From: Pararge aegeria
Lineage: Eukaryota; Arthropoda; Insecta; Lepidoptera; Nymphalidae
Assembly: GCF_905163445.1 (NCBI RefSeq)
Contig: NC_053184.1
Span: 6,448,001-6,512,000 of the forward strand
Length of the DNA stretch: 64,000 bases
Direction of reading: 5' to 3'
Part shown: piece after piece, positions 31,150 through 42,319 of the stretch
Position numbering within the stretch: the stretch's first letter is position 1
Layout of the letters: each line of letters starts with the position of its first letter
Program-made: the position numbers and the translations under genes
Notes under the pieces: model-generated
The model's database searches: none
Told to the model about the DNA's origin: nothing
Seen by the model: only the letters and a program-made list of their open reading frames with translations

Positions 31150-31660
31150 TGCAGGAAACCAGGAATTCTATGCGGGAGAAGGTATACAAAGGTATTTATA
31201 TAGGATATTTAGAACACAATGTTTAAAGGCCACACAGTATTTTACGGGCTTCATCACGAATCTTTGCACTCTGTTGCAATATCCTCAATTGTCGTGAAGT
31301 TCACTCACTGCGAGTGAACGTACAGTAATTAAGTGTGGGGACCCCTGTCGAGAAACTTCATAACATCTTCATAATATTTAATAAGTGTACAACATCCAGA
31401 CAGGGATATGAAACCTTTGATTAAAGTCTTCGTTAAAAATGTTCTTGCGAGAGTAATAATGTCTCGTACCTAGTATTAAAAACATTAACTGGGAGTCTTT
31501 TATTACAATTTTAACTTTTTAATTCTTTAATTTATTTTTATACGTTTTTTATTATTAATTAGTCCAACGAATGTTAATAACTTTTAAATTTCAAAAATAG
31601 ATAACCTATTTTTATTTTCCTGTGTAATAAAAACAAATGAAAATTTTACTAAGATAGCTG
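31150..31660. other. unannotated AT-rich DNA
   Basis: A short inverted motif 'cactcactgcgagtgaacg' lies at about 31302. Nothing else is recognised. Confidence 0.45.
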
Positions 31661-31664
31661 ATAA

Positions 31665-32125
31665 ATATACTAAACTAGCTTTTTCCCGCGGCTTTGCTCA
31701 CGTTAAGTTCAATTTTTGATTTGAATTTGAATTTTAACTACATATGTCTTGCTGCTAATAAAAAAAATATGAACGTAAATTACTAAAAAAATCAGAAACT
31801 TTCTTATAAATTTTCATCCCCTATTTGATGCCATTGGAGTTGAAATTTTTAATTTTGAATAAGTGAAACAAATATTTCTTTATTTTTGATCGAAAACCTA
31901 AAATCAAAGTATGGAGTTACCTTTGGATTTTATACAAAATTTCATCTCCCATTAAACCCTCTTTTTGGGTTGGGGGTTGTGGGGTTGGAATTTTCAAAAA
32001 TCCGTTTTTAACGGATGCCTACATTGTAATAACTATCTGTATACATCATTTCAGCCTGATCCGTCAAGTGGTTAGAGCTGTGCGTTGATAGATCAGTCAG
32101 TCAGCCTTTTATTTATATAGATTAG
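31665..32125 (+). repeat. decayed retroposon-like repeat
   Basis: 'ctagctttttcccgcggctt' and 'tgctcacgttaag' is a variant of the 'ctagctgttgcccgcgactt' start. The far end, 'tagagctgtgcgttgataga' and 'tcagtcagtcagccttttat' then 'ttatatagatta', is typical of the end of this repeat class. Intermediate sequence is AT-rich and decayed. Confidence 0.6.
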
Positions 32126-32224
32126 TATCGCTGAGTTACTTTTTAAAAACAATAAAAAAAAATTTAAACTTCTATGCAGAACATGCGTCCTTTTCTATTA
32201 AGTAGTGATACAATATTGCAAATT

Positions 32225-32350
32225 CTAAATTCAAATTCAACTTTTTTTTTATTCATGTAGGCCTAACACAGGCACTTATGTAAATTCTTTATTCATGTAG
32301 GCCTATCACAGGCACTTATGCAGCATGTTTATGTTTACATAATTGTTAGT
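32225..32350 (-). mobile_element. two tandem LINE 3'-end stubs
   Basis: 'tttattcatgtaggcctaac' with 'acaggcacttatgtaaattc' is followed at once by a second 'tttattcatgtaggcctatc' with 'acaggcacttatgcagcatg'. Both match the tail of the LINE at 22901 and 46085. The same orientation and about 50-base spacing suggest a nested short retrotransposition or a local duplication. Confidence 0.7.
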
Positions 32351-32354
32351 TGTT

Positions 32355-32990
32355 ACTAGCTATCTCATTGAAACCAGTAGCGAAAGAAACATTTATTTTT
32401 TAACTGTATCACAGAGATGGCTATCGAGCGTAACCTCAACTACGGACGTTGATTTTATCAGGCATGATTGAGTATTTATGGTCAAATTCAAATTAGGACA
32501 AAGCCGTTATTAGCTGTTGGTTAATTAGATCGTTTGTTACGTGAGGCGTTTTTTGTGTGCGGTCGTTTTTCAAAGTTTTTATGACACTTCCTTAATTACT
32601 GACAGTTTAACAACATTTTTCTTGGGACTTTTTTCATCTCGTATTTTGTGTTTGCATTTTAAATGTGACGAAGTTTTGACGAAGGTGCCATTGCTGCCAA
32701 GTTGCTAACAAGATCTGTCAAACTGTACCCATTCAAAATTTATATTATTGTGGCGATGTTTGTTTTAATTATTATTCACACAAATGGAGGTAACATTAAA
32801 TTTAAGTTTACTTTGAACTAACTTTTCTGAGTTTTAAACCAATTTATATTTTTACAAATAATAATTATCACGATATGCCACACCGTGTGTGGAACCTTAT
32901 ATTGAATATTACTATATTCCGATCGCGAAAGAATTATTTTAGTTATTAGTATTAGAACGGAGAGCCAGTTATTTTTATTTGACATATGTT
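32355..32990. other. unannotated AT-rich DNA
   Basis: No gene or recognisable repeat. Confidence 0.5.
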
Positions 32991-32994
32991 TTTA

Positions 32995-33210
32995 TTATTC
33001 CACCACTAGTTAGCCTATCTCACCTGGTGGTAAGTGATGATGCAGTCTAAGATGGTATAGGGTTGTTAGAGGTATGGCAGTTACATTAAATCCATAGCCT
33101 TCTTTGCCGGTAGAGTTGTAACTAGCTACGGCCGAACCGTTCAAATTGAACCCGGCACTTCCAATTCAAAACCACGGCGTTCACCGCTGCGCCATGGAAG
33201 TCGTAAAAAT
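32995..33210 (-). repeat. SINE-B copy with internal deletion
   Basis: The tail 'atctcacctggtggtaagtg' and 'atgatgcagtctaagatggt' is on the left. The right end 'aaccacggcgttcaccgctg' and 'cgccatggaagtcg' is the head. About 60 bases of the middle are absent and the B box is altered ('ttgaacccggcac'). Confidence 0.78.
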
Positions 33211-33214
33211 CCGC

Positions 33215-33985
33215 TTCCAAGGAGGTAGCCGCTGATTCTAACTAATCTATTCGACTTACCTTTTATTAGCACTGGCGGATGGTTCGACGTGGAGGGCCGC
33301 TGTGCATTGTTATTTTGTAAACCAAAGGAAATAAAAAAGTTCTACGCGAACGAAGTTGCTGGAAATATGATCCAAAAAAAAACTTAGGTATCACTAACTT
33401 ATGAATTGTTAGAACCTAAAAATACTACATTAAACAACAAAATGTTCCGTAAAATCGCGTGAGCTTTTCTGGTTGATGTAGAAACTTATGCTCGAGTACC
33501 CAAACAGAGCCTTGTCGCTTCAGATTAACTTTACCAACGCTTTTTTTGTTAAGCCCATTGTTTAGTACAAGTATTCGTTTTTTATTACCGGTTAGGAATT
33601 TGTAGCTGCTCGATGAGACGCAGATTAAACGAACCTTTTAATATGGCGCTCTGATTGCGTGTTACTGATAAAAGTAGGTACTGTATTATTTTGTTTACTA
33701 GCAATTTACGAGCGGCTTTGTTAACGCTGACTAGCTGGTTTTCTGTAACTCGACGCAGAACATTCCTTGCAATGTCGTTTTCCGACCTTAATAAGGTACT
33801 TATTAAGTTCCGATAAAATAAGTACCTTTTAAAGCGTCTTTGTGTTGAAAGTAGGACAGAATCCAGAGCTCAGCTCCAACCGATTTTTTTTGTTTTAACG
33901 GACCAATAACGGAAATACGGACCAAGTATATGAACCACCTGATGTTAAATGTAAAACCATCGGCTATAAACAGAGCAAAAATTCG
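33215..33985. other. unannotated DNA
   Basis: No gene or recognisable repeat. Confidence 0.5.
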
Positions 33986-33989
33986 CAGG

Positions 33990-34165
33990 GCATGGAAGGA
34001 TCACGTACTGCAACGTGCCCTACTGTGTCCATCGACCTTAGGCGTAGGTTTTCAAACCTCATGTCAGACCGGAATACAGCATTGCAAAAATGCTGCTTAG
34101 CGGCAGAAATAAACATGGCGACACTACTTCCCCGGATGAGCTTCGACGGACGGACGGATGACATA
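33990..34165 (-). repeat. 'ctcgtccggggaag' repeat, minus
   Basis: 'aatgctgcttagcggcagaa' and 'ataaacatggcgacactact' then 'tccccggatgagc' is the complement of the core at 38700-38745. The left part 'ccctactgtgtccatcgacc' also recurs at 37540. The frames on both strands here are shadows of the repeat. Confidence 0.68.
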
Positions 34166-34169
34166 CAAG

Positions 34170-34735
34170 CTGAACGAAATAATGAGTAAAACGGTAAACC
34201 TATCTTCATTTTGATCAATCATCAGAATATATTTGTCATTTAATATGCTAATGCTTATCTTGTATGTGGCATAAAAAGTTACCTACCTACCATAAGTGTT
34301 AGTTATAGTAAAAGTTAAGACAGTTAAAAATAAATGTCTTTAAACTACTCTTGTGGTAAGTGTTCAAAAGGAAAAAAAAATAAAATAACTTTTTATTTTA
34401 TGTTTACTTTAGATCTAATCCATGATTCCGAATACATGCTTTCTGGGTTATACATGATAATAAAAAAGTTCTTTTAGTTTCGGGGATCAAAATACCCTTT
34501 GAAAAAACTATTTTGGTAGCGGTAACTATCACGAGAGATATGAAAAAGTTTTAAGAAGTGCTCTTAAAGAGTCCTTTTGAGTTGGGGCGAGATAATCGAT
34601 AACAAATTCTCAATAAAATCTCAGGATACCTCAAAAATATACAGATATATAAAAGTATAAATTGATCATAAACAAATTATCATTCGACTTTGACTTTTTC
34701 TTTTTACTTCTGAATATATATATGTTAATCGATCT
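34170..34735. other. unannotated AT-rich DNA
   Basis: No gene or recognisable repeat. Confidence 0.5.
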
Positions 34736-34739
34736 AAAC

Positions 34740-35090
34740 TAAGGACAGTTGTGGGTATGATAACAGGGCACTGCCCACTAAACAAACACCTTTCCATTTT
34801 AGGTATAACTGACAGCCCTCTCTGCAGAGCATGCATGGAGACGGAGGAAACACCGATACACGTAATGCTCCAATGCAATGGAGTAGCAGAACAACGCGCA
34901 GCACACCTTGGCTCCTCAGCAACACTCCATGAAGCACTCGGCGACCTGGGCGGCCTGCTAAGCTTTTGGAGCGAGCTCGGCTGGCTGGAGTGATCCAGCG
35001 GGGAGCCGCATCAGTGGCCATACGTACAACGGACGGTCCCAGACCAACCAAGTGCGGAAAAGGCCCAGGAACAGAAGAAGAAGAAGAAGA
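34740..35090 (+). pseudogene. LINE C-terminus with CCHC motif (I/Jockey/R1-type)
   Basis: A plus-strand frame runs from about 34740 to its stop at 34993: ITGHCPLNKHLSILGI, then CRACMETEETPIHVMLQC (C-X2-C-X8-H-X4-C), then LGGLLSFWSELGWLE. This is the extreme C-terminus, after the RNase H region, of I/Jockey/R1-type LINE ORF2 proteins (family knowledge). 34994-35090 is a short GC-rich 3' UTR ending in (GAA)n. All upstream RT sequence is lost by 5' truncation. A 105-codon minus-strand frame over it is a shadow. Confidence 0.83.
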
Positions 35091-35094
35091 TATA

Positions 35095-37505
35095 TACGTT
35101 AGGATAGAATCACAGATAATATGTACCTATAATATAATATAATCTAGCTCTAAAAACCTGGGGCTATTAATACTAGTACCCAACGAGAGAACGATCTCGT
35201 TACTTGACCATACATACATTAATTTAGCAATGTATTAAAAATTAATACATAGCATTAAAAATCTACCTCCTATGATCCAAATCACGATCCGACGCAAATC
35301 TGATTTTCCGCATTTGGTGAGAGCACGACACCTTAATCTTGATCGTGCGTTGCGTTGCAGGAAAAGAAAAATAATAATAAATTATGATTGTTAAATTTTT
35401 ATCATTCAACTGTCATGAGGTCATGACGTTTTAATATTATTTCGTAGTTCAGATTTATATTTGATCGTCACATAGTACTGTACCAAACAGTTGCTCCTCC
35501 AGTTTGTATCTTTTTAACGGAACGAATTTTAATGATGTTTTCAGCATTATATAGAATGATTCAAAAGGTAGGTTTATATGTAGGATATATGAATATCTTA
35601 GAGAACAAAAGCCAAGAAATTCAAACATGTACCTTGCGCGACTTTTCATAATCATTTTTAATCACTCCAAACTGTCCCACTGGTCGATAGTTATACAAAA
35701 AAAAATATAGATCCAGTCATGGAAAGTTTGATTAAAATTATCTAAGTATTTAATTTATACGAGTTATATTATTATTATCTGCATTTGAATCAATAGATAT
35801 GGCATCTGATAGGGATTCATGCCTGAAATAAAATGGTCTGATTAAATATGTTTGTAGGGCTACACAAATGTAAATCAATTTAGTATGGGGTTACTTTTGT
35901 AGCAAAACCAAACTACACTCCTGTCAACGTATTCTTTGTTTGCTTTGGCGTAAAATAACTTTTTTCTCTTCAGAAGTGCAGAGCAGATTTGGATGGAACC
36001 CCCAGCATAGTACTGGTATTTTTACGTTATTTATATTATAGTCCTTCCAAATTAAGCCTAAGCTAACCAATTTAGCCTCATCTATCAAAATGCATAACTA
36101 TTATAATGTTAAAGTAAGCACCATTATCAAATAGGGCATGAACATTGCGCAAGTTGTCAATGCAATTAATTCGTCATTTCCTGCTTCATCGGTCAGCTGT
36201 ACCTACAAAGACTTATTACGACATTTCGCTGATACATAGGTTCCTAAATCTCTATTGGAAGAATCTTATTATTTTCACCCAACTACGGATGGCTCGGGAT
36301 AGACGGTCATGTCATCCACGTTTTTAATAATAAAATAAAAACCACAATTTGCAATCAGATAATAAACTTTTAATTAATGCAAACACGTAATTAACAAGTA
36401 TTTTAAATACATCAACAAATCATTAACGCTACTCATTAGCATATTATCATGTCCTTTCAAGTATTCAATACAACTCATTATTTACGGTAAGGTCCGATTT
36501 ACCTGAATATCTCCCGGGTTTTATTGTCGGTGACAATGCAATGCTGTCAAACATTTTCATTCGTAAAAGGTTTGATGTTTATTAGGGCGCTGCACAAACG
36601 TACACAATTGTTACATAACTACTCAATAACGTTGTAATTAAATTAGTAATATGTATGTTTCTTTATTTTACCTTTAATTCTAAATGTTGGAACGGTTTTG
36701 AGTTAACTGAGGTATCGTTAGAACTAATTCAATCTCAAGTGACCTGTAAATAAAAAAGCGACGGTATGGTGCCATTTTTATAACTGATAATTCATGCAGT
36801 TTTCGGCAGTAATGTTTTTTTTAATTACGTACTCGGTTTGATTTGCCGATTGCATGTGACTTCTTAAGCGTATGATTTCTGATAACTAAAATTTCCCATA
36901 AAAAGTTAAACTTCGATCTCCTTTCATGTTCTTTATGTAAAGCACATTTGAACACTAATCTTACTAAAGATTTGAATGTTAAATTTCAAAACCTCATTTT
37001 ATCAACCCCTAGATGAACTCTACTTGCCAATGAAGCCCCATCAAAATAAGAACAGACTTTCCGATCATTATTAGTCCGGACATACAGAAAGACAGTCAAT
37101 TTTTTAAATGGTGTGTTTTGGTGAAATTTTCGTTCAAATAATGATGTTATAATTTATGGAGTTTATTAAGAGGCAGTTATTTTGAAGTCACGGTATAGAT
37201 TCTTAGATATAAATAACGCTATTTTCCCCTTTTATTATTATTTCCCGTATTGGAAATAAAAGTCTCTACGTTTGGGGAGTGCCTTAAATGTGTATAGTTA
37301 CATAACATTGCTGTTGCAGTAAAATAATCCCACTAGGATTTTAGAATAATTGTCAATTTCGATATGTTGGCACGTGTTAATAATTTATAAACCGTGTGCG
37401 TATGGCACAAAAAAAAAATTACGCTTATTGTATTATTACGCAATTTGGAATTGATGCAGGTTTAAATACTTAAAGTAAAGGGTGTTTTTTTTGTAGTTAT
37501 AATTG
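35095..37505. other. unannotated AT-rich DNA
   Basis: About 2.4 kb without a supported gene or repeat. Short frames at 35455-35655 and 36145-36327 show no domain. 'catgcctgaaataaaatgg' near 35820 recalls a LINE 3' signal at 6553 but stands alone. Confidence 0.5.
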
Positions 37506-37514
37506 ACGGAACAA

Positions 37515-37625
37515 GCAGATGCAAACAGAGCAACACTTCGTACTGTGTCGGTCACCCTGAGGTGTAGGTGTTAAGCTTATTTGCTACTAGCACATAAGCT
37601 TAACACTGGCCGGAACGGACAAAGT
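37515..37625 (-). repeat. fragment related to the 33990 repeat
   Basis: 'tactgtgtcggtcaccctga' followed by 'ggtgtaggtgttaagc' and 'ctggccggaacgga' parallels 34020-34075. The core 'gctaagcag' segment is missing. Confidence 0.45.
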
Positions 37626-37857
37626 TTTACGAGTCAAAATTTCAGATTACCTACCCAAACTCTACATTTACAAATAAAAAAAAAATACTTGCACCCGTTT
37701 ATCTACTTACGTAATTTTGATGAAATCATCTCAATACTTATTTGTAATAGATGTTTCGACAAACATTAAATAAATCAGTTGGCTTACTACCATCTCTTAA
37801 AACAGTATTATTGTGACAGTTTTGTTTATCAAATGACGTCTTTGAAATAAGTGTCAT

Positions 37858-38165
37858 CACATCAACCCATTACCGGCCCACTACAGATAACGGGTCTCCT
37901 CCCACTATGAGAAGGGATTAAGGCCGTAGTCCACCACGCTGGCCCAGTGTGGTTTGGTGGACTCCACTCACCTTCGAGAACATTATGAAGAACTCTCAGA
38001 CGTGCAGGTTTCCTCGCGATGTTTTCCTTTACCGTTGAAGCAAGTGATATTTGAATTACTTTAAACGCACATAACTTAGAAAAGTTAGAGGTGCGTGCTG
38101 GGATTCGAACTAGGCCCTCTTAAAGTGAAGTTAAGCTCCTACCCAATGCGCTATCACCGCTACAA
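37858..38165 (-). repeat. SINE-C copy, full length
   Basis: Minus strand. The tail side is 'catcaacccattaccggccc'. The body is 'gggtctcctcccactatgag' and 'cttttaccgttgaag'-type sequence. On the minus strand the head has B box 'agttcgaatccca' and A-box side 'ggtgatagcgcattgggtag'. This is the clearest complete copy of the family in the window. Confidence 0.9.
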
Positions 38166-38169
38166 TAAC

Positions 38170-38665
38170 TGTAATAATTTGAAAAAAACCGTCAACAATA
38201 TTTAAATAGTACAGTAATTTGCGATGGTTTTAATTGATATATTTATTGACAACATTAATTGCCATAATTATTTGTACTATTGACCCTGTGGTGAAGGCAG
38301 ACTAGAATACAGCCTCCTCTGTGCTACTACTAACATCTATATATGTTTTGTATCTTCTTTTATAAATTCACTTTATTTTTTATTTTCCAGCAACATACTA
38401 GTATCGACCTTTTGTCGGTTGTAAGAACCGTGACCAAATTCTCCGAATGGCTGAGTCGAGATGTTCGCGATGCTTGCCTTCATTTGGTACTTCACAGCAA
38501 TTTGGCATAGCAGACATGCTTTGGCCATACTTGTTGACTCGTTGTAATGCACTCGGGATCTACATTACACCTAATTGAAATGCAATAACAAACGTTCGAG
38601 AGTCATCATCGAACGCAGGTGTCTTCTCTCATAGGAGAGAGAAATTGATTGATTAGGACAAAGTT
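38170..38665. other. unannotated DNA
   Basis: No gene or recognisable repeat. A small stem 'cttctctcataggagagaga' lies near 38622. Confidence 0.45.
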
Positions 38666-38674
38666 TAGTACTAC

Positions 38675-38845
38675 TAGAGCTTTTTGTGACACAGCTCGTC
38701 CGGGGAAGTACTGTCGCCATGCTTATTTCTGCCGCTAAGCAGAATTGTTGCAATGCTGTGTTCAGTGGTTGCCGGTATATATGCGGCGGTATGTAGCAAA
38801 ACGTGCTCTTTGCATGCCTTGTGAAGTGTTCCACTTAACATAAGG
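38675..38845 (+). repeat. 'ctcgtccggggaag' repeat, plus
   Basis: 'acagctcgtccggggaagta' and 'catgcttatttctgccgcta' with 'agcagaattgttgcaatgct' match the copies at 30300 and 33990. The end 'gcatgccttgtgaagtgttc' also parallels 30505-30525. Confidence 0.72.
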
Positions 38846-38884
38846 CAGACCAACTACTTGGTCCGTCAATAATAACAAAAAAAA

Positions 38885-39182
38885 ACGACTACAATTTCAT
38901 CTAGGTAGTAATAAAAGATGATGAAATCTTAGACTGTCTAAGATGGTATCGGGCTTACCGTTTAGAGAAACCTATAACCGGTAAGCCCGATATTTACGTC
39001 ATATTTAACCCTAATCGAATATCACGCAGCATCGTACTAAAACGCTTAATGGCTTGGCTGCACGACTTTATCAATAGGGTGAAGATTAGCCACGGCCGAT
39101 GCCTCTCTCCAGACCAGACCAGGGAAAAATCTGACATCCCTCTAACAAGCCCGTTGTGCTCATCGCTGTACTATGGAAGTAA
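38885..39182 (-). repeat. SINE-B copy with internal hairpin
   Basis: The tail is altered ('tcatctaggtagtaataaaa'). 'agactgtctaagatggtatc' and 'ggctgcacgactttatcaat', then 'ccagaccagaccagggaaaa', mark the body. The head ends 'gctcatcgctgtactatgga'. A 14-bp perfect inverted repeat (38947-38960 and 38979-38992) has arisen inside. Confidence 0.72.
38947..38992. repeat. 14-bp perfect hairpin in SINE-B
   Basis: 'tatcgggcttaccg' pairs exactly with 'cggtaagcccgata' around an 18-base loop. The first arm corresponds to the ordinary SINE-B 'ggtagcgggctaacc' segment; the second is an inverted copy not found in the other SINE-B copies. Confidence 0.9.
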
Positions 39183-39280
39183 AATAATTGTGTTCGTTAT
39201 AATAACTGTCACTGAAAGCTAAGCGTGCTATTATCCGAGATATGTATTGACAATTTTTCTTGTTTTCGAGAGCATTTCCA

Positions 39281-39536
39281 TTAAATAAATATACTACGAC
39301 AATACACACACCGCCATCTAGCCCCAAAGTAAGCGTAGCTTGTGTTATGGGTACTAAGACAACTGATGAATATTTTTAATGAATAATATACATAAATACT
39401 TAGAATATACATATAAACACCCGGACACTGACAAACATTAATGCTCATCACACAAACATTTTCCATTTGTGAGACTCGAACCCACGGCCCTGGGCTCAGA
39501 AAGCAGGGTTGCTGCAAACTGCGCCAATCGTCCATT
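39281..39536 (-). repeat. SINE-A copy, full length
   Basis: The tail starts 'ttaaataaatatactacgac' and the head ends 'ctgcgccaatcgtccattaa'. The B-box complement is 'gagactcgaacccacggcc'. Near full length with point differences. Confidence 0.9.
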
Positions 39537-39639
39537 AACTTCACGTTAGCTCTATCGGAAATCATCATTATCATCTCTGCCAAGGGACTTTTACTGTTGA
39601 ATAGGGATAAGTTTTTTAAAAGAATTTCCGCTCGCTACG

Positions 39640-39815
39640 TTTTTGTGCCTCTTATATCCAGCGACTCCCTGCGACTCGTTTTATGTCGTCTGTCCACCTG
39701 GTGGGGAGCTACCATCACTGCGCTTTTCAGTGCGAGATGGCCACTCTAGCACCTTGGTACTCTAATGGCCGTCGGTTCTCCGAGCTTATATGCCCCGCCC
39801 GAAATTACCCGCGGG
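39640..39815 (+). mobile_element. dispersed retrotransposon-like fragment
   Basis: 'cagcgactccctgcgactcg' and 'gtccacctggtggggagcta', then 'cagtgcgagatggccactct' and 'ttctccgagcttatatgccc', match what I recall as a common lepidopteran LINE segment. Pieces recur at 25850 ('caccttgggact') and 50085 ('gtccctgcgactcgcttgat'). The clade is undetermined. Confidence 0.5.
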
Positions 39816-39889
39816 ATTAAAAAAAATACTTTGGTTACCTGTTCATGAATGGCTTGACCTTGGTGAAATATTTCACGCATTATATCCCG

Positions 39890-40130
39890 GCGATAGCCCA
39901 GTGGGTAGGACATCGACTTAACTTTCGGGGAGTCGAGTTCGAATCCTAGCACGCACCTCTAACTTTTCCAAGCTATGTGCGTTTTAAGCAATTAAAATAT
40001 CACTAGCTTCAACGGTGAAGGAAAACATCGTGAGGAAACCTGCATGCCTGAGAAATCGACCTGGGCCAGTACTACGGCCTTAGCCCCTCCTCATTGAGGG
40101 AGGAGACCCGTGCCCTGTAGTGGGCCCTGT
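39890..40130 (+). repeat. SINE-C copy abutted by SINE-A
   Basis: The plus-strand head 'ggcgatagcccagtgggtag' (A box) and 'cgagttcgaatcctagcacg' (B box) are intact. The body runs to 'ccgtgccctgtagtgggccc' and 'tgtaaataaat', where a SINE-A copy in the opposite orientation begins. Some 60 bases after 'cctgagaaatcgacc' are shortened relative to other copies. Confidence 0.9.
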
Positions 40131-40385
40131 AAATAAATAAATAATAAATATACTACGACATCGCCCTTTAGCCCCAATTTAAGCGTAACTTGTGTTATGG
40201 GTACTAAGATGACTGATGAATATTTTTATATATAATATACATAAATACTTAGAATATACATATAAACACCCAGACACCGAAAAACATTCATGCTCATCAC
40301 ACAAACATTTTCCAGTAGTGGGAATCAAACCCACGGCCTTGGACTCAGAAAGCAGGGTCGCTGTAAACTGCGCCAATCGGCCGTC
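40131..40385 (-). repeat. SINE-A copy, full length
   Basis: The tail 'aaataaataataaatatact' lies on the left against SINE-C, and the head ends 'ctgcgccaatcggccgtcaa'. The tail is slightly deleted ('acgacatcgccctttagccc'). The downstream 'gatgatatgacgatgatgat' looks like the (GAT)n tail of the interrupted SINE-C, which implies insertion into that element. Confidence 0.9.
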
Positions 40386-40389
40386 AAGA

Positions 40390-41390
40390 CGATGATATGA
40401 CGATGATGATGATATACCCAGGGTTCCTACGGGATTTTAACAACCCAAAGTAAACGCGGACCAAGTAACGGCCAACAGCTACTTTTAAATAATTTAAAAG
40501 TGTATTAAAGAAAAACAATAAAGAAATAAATGTGAGTTATACGCTACAATATAGCAATTAATAATTATGACATGACGTGAGCAAGTTATTTCTCTCCTTG
40601 ATGTCAAACTAATAAAACAGGCTATGGTTACTAATATTAAAAGCATTTATCAGGAAACTATTTTCGGCTTATAATTACTAACCGTACAATCGCATTCAAA
40701 TCGGTAAACCATTTATCATCTGTGTTAGGAAATATGTAGGCGTTCAGACATTCGTAATTTTAATTTGTATTCGAAGGTTTAGTTCGAAATATGGAGTAAT
40801 TAGAAAATGCTTCACTGCAGGTAATTAAGAGTGAACTTGTCAATTTTGCAGTCTCAAATTCACTCATCTCTTCCATGTCTTTATCATTATCATCCTGTCT
40901 ATTAAGTAAAGTTAGTTAGATTTGAATTAGTTTTAAATCCTTTTTCATGGTCAGGGCATATTGCTTTATAAGTCTCTCCTCGTAGTTAAACGTGCGAAAG
41001 TTCCATCTCTTTCGTTCGAAAGATTTTAACATAATTTATTTGCCATATCTTTAAAATCCTTTGTATTATATTTTAGACTAGGCAAGGCAATATTAATCGA
41101 ATTATTGTTAATTCAATATACTTATTTATTTCGTAAAATAGATTTTTTTGAACTTATATCACATTAAGTCGATACACAACCCGCCTGTGTCCCCCTTTTT
41201 TCTTGATTATTCTATATATCATTATTTATAACTGCGGGTGTCCACTGTTGAAGATCACAACAAACACAGTGGTCAGGCTTCCTCATCTACCAAATTTTTG
41301 GCTAATGGCTATCTGGAAGAGGTTTTTGTACCTATACCTATGTAAGTTTACAAGATACTGACGCGTGCAATAAAGTGTTCGCATATATTT
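40390..41390. other. unannotated AT-rich DNA
   Basis: No gene or recognisable repeat, apart from GAT-rich sequence at 40385-40412 that probably ends the split SINE-C. Confidence 0.5.
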
Positions 41391-41394
41391 ATTA

Positions 41395-41655
41395 CCACCA
41401 ACCCAGTACCGACCCACTACAGAGTACGGATCTCCGATCAGAATGAGAAGGGTTTAGGCCATAGTCTGCCACACTGGCTAAATAATTAGAAGAATTTACA
41501 CGCCTTTGAGAACATAATTGAGAACTCATGCAGGCCTTCACAAGCAGTAAAATATATAAATATATCTTAAAAGTTGTAGGTGAGTGGTGGTATTAAACTT
41601 AGTTCCACCGAAAGGGGAGCCGAAATGTTAACCACTATACAATCACCGTTCTACT
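41395..41655 (-). repeat. SINE-C copy, full length, divergent
   Basis: 'caacccagtaccgacccact', 'agaagggtttaggccatagt' and 'aatttacacgcctttgagaa' run on to the head, whose A-box side is seen as the complement in 'gttaaccactatacaatcac'. It is clearly older than the copy at 37858. Confidence 0.78.
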
Positions 41656-41744
41656 AAGCTATCATCGCTGTCATTATTATATTCGTCAATTTAGTTTAAT
41701 ATTTATGCATTGTCATCTTAAATATCCATTCTCAAACTTAATAC

Positions 41745-42060
41745 CCCAAGTAGTCACCGAGACACAGGTGTGAGATAGTAGTGTGGGTTATGAGCGTATG
41801 TCACTCTAGCCGAATGACACGGCTCGTGACATAGATACGCCATGACACGTGTCTCAGCGTGTAGGCACGCCATTTTCGTGTCGATATCAAATTGACATCT
41901 AGATCTCAATGTACCAATTAGAGTCAACTGACACGAGCCACATTTTGATGGCAAAATATTAGTGGGAACTGTAAGAGCTGGGTTAAACTTGGATGGACGT
42001 TTTGTCATGTCACGTTCCTTTACACACTAGTGACACATCACAACCACAAATTACTTTTAG
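41745..42060. other. GC-richer patch of unknown origin
   Basis: This segment is less AT-rich and has recurring 'gacac' words ('gacacaggtg', 'gacacggctc', 'gacacgtgtc', 'gtgacacatc'). It may be a decayed DNA element with 'gtgacac'-type ends, but I could not define termini. The 84-codon minus-strand frame has no domain. Confidence 0.25.
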
Positions 42061-42075
42061 CGACAGCCCTTTTTA

Positions 42076-42312
42076 GATAAATATACTATGACAATACACA
42101 CATCACCATTTGCCCCAAAGTAAGCGTAGCTTGTGTTATGGGTACTAAGATGACTGATGTTTTTTTATTAATACTTATAATATACATATAGGCACCCAGA
42201 CAGTGGAAAACATTCATGTTCATCACACAAACATTTTTCACATGTGGGAATCGAACCCATGGCCTTGGACTCAGAAAGCAGGGTCGCTGCCCACCGCGCC
42301 AATCGGCCGTCA
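42076..42312 (-). repeat. SINE-A copy, full length
   Basis: The tail begins 'ataaatatactatgacaata' and the head ends 'accgcgccaatcggccgtca'. The B-box complement 'gtgggaatcgaacccatggc' is intact. Confidence 0.9.
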
Positions 42313-42319
42313 ATTTATA

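Noticed and set aside
34734..35051. 105-codon minus-strand frame
   Set aside because: It lies antisense to the LINE C-terminal frame with its CCHC motif, which is the real coding direction.
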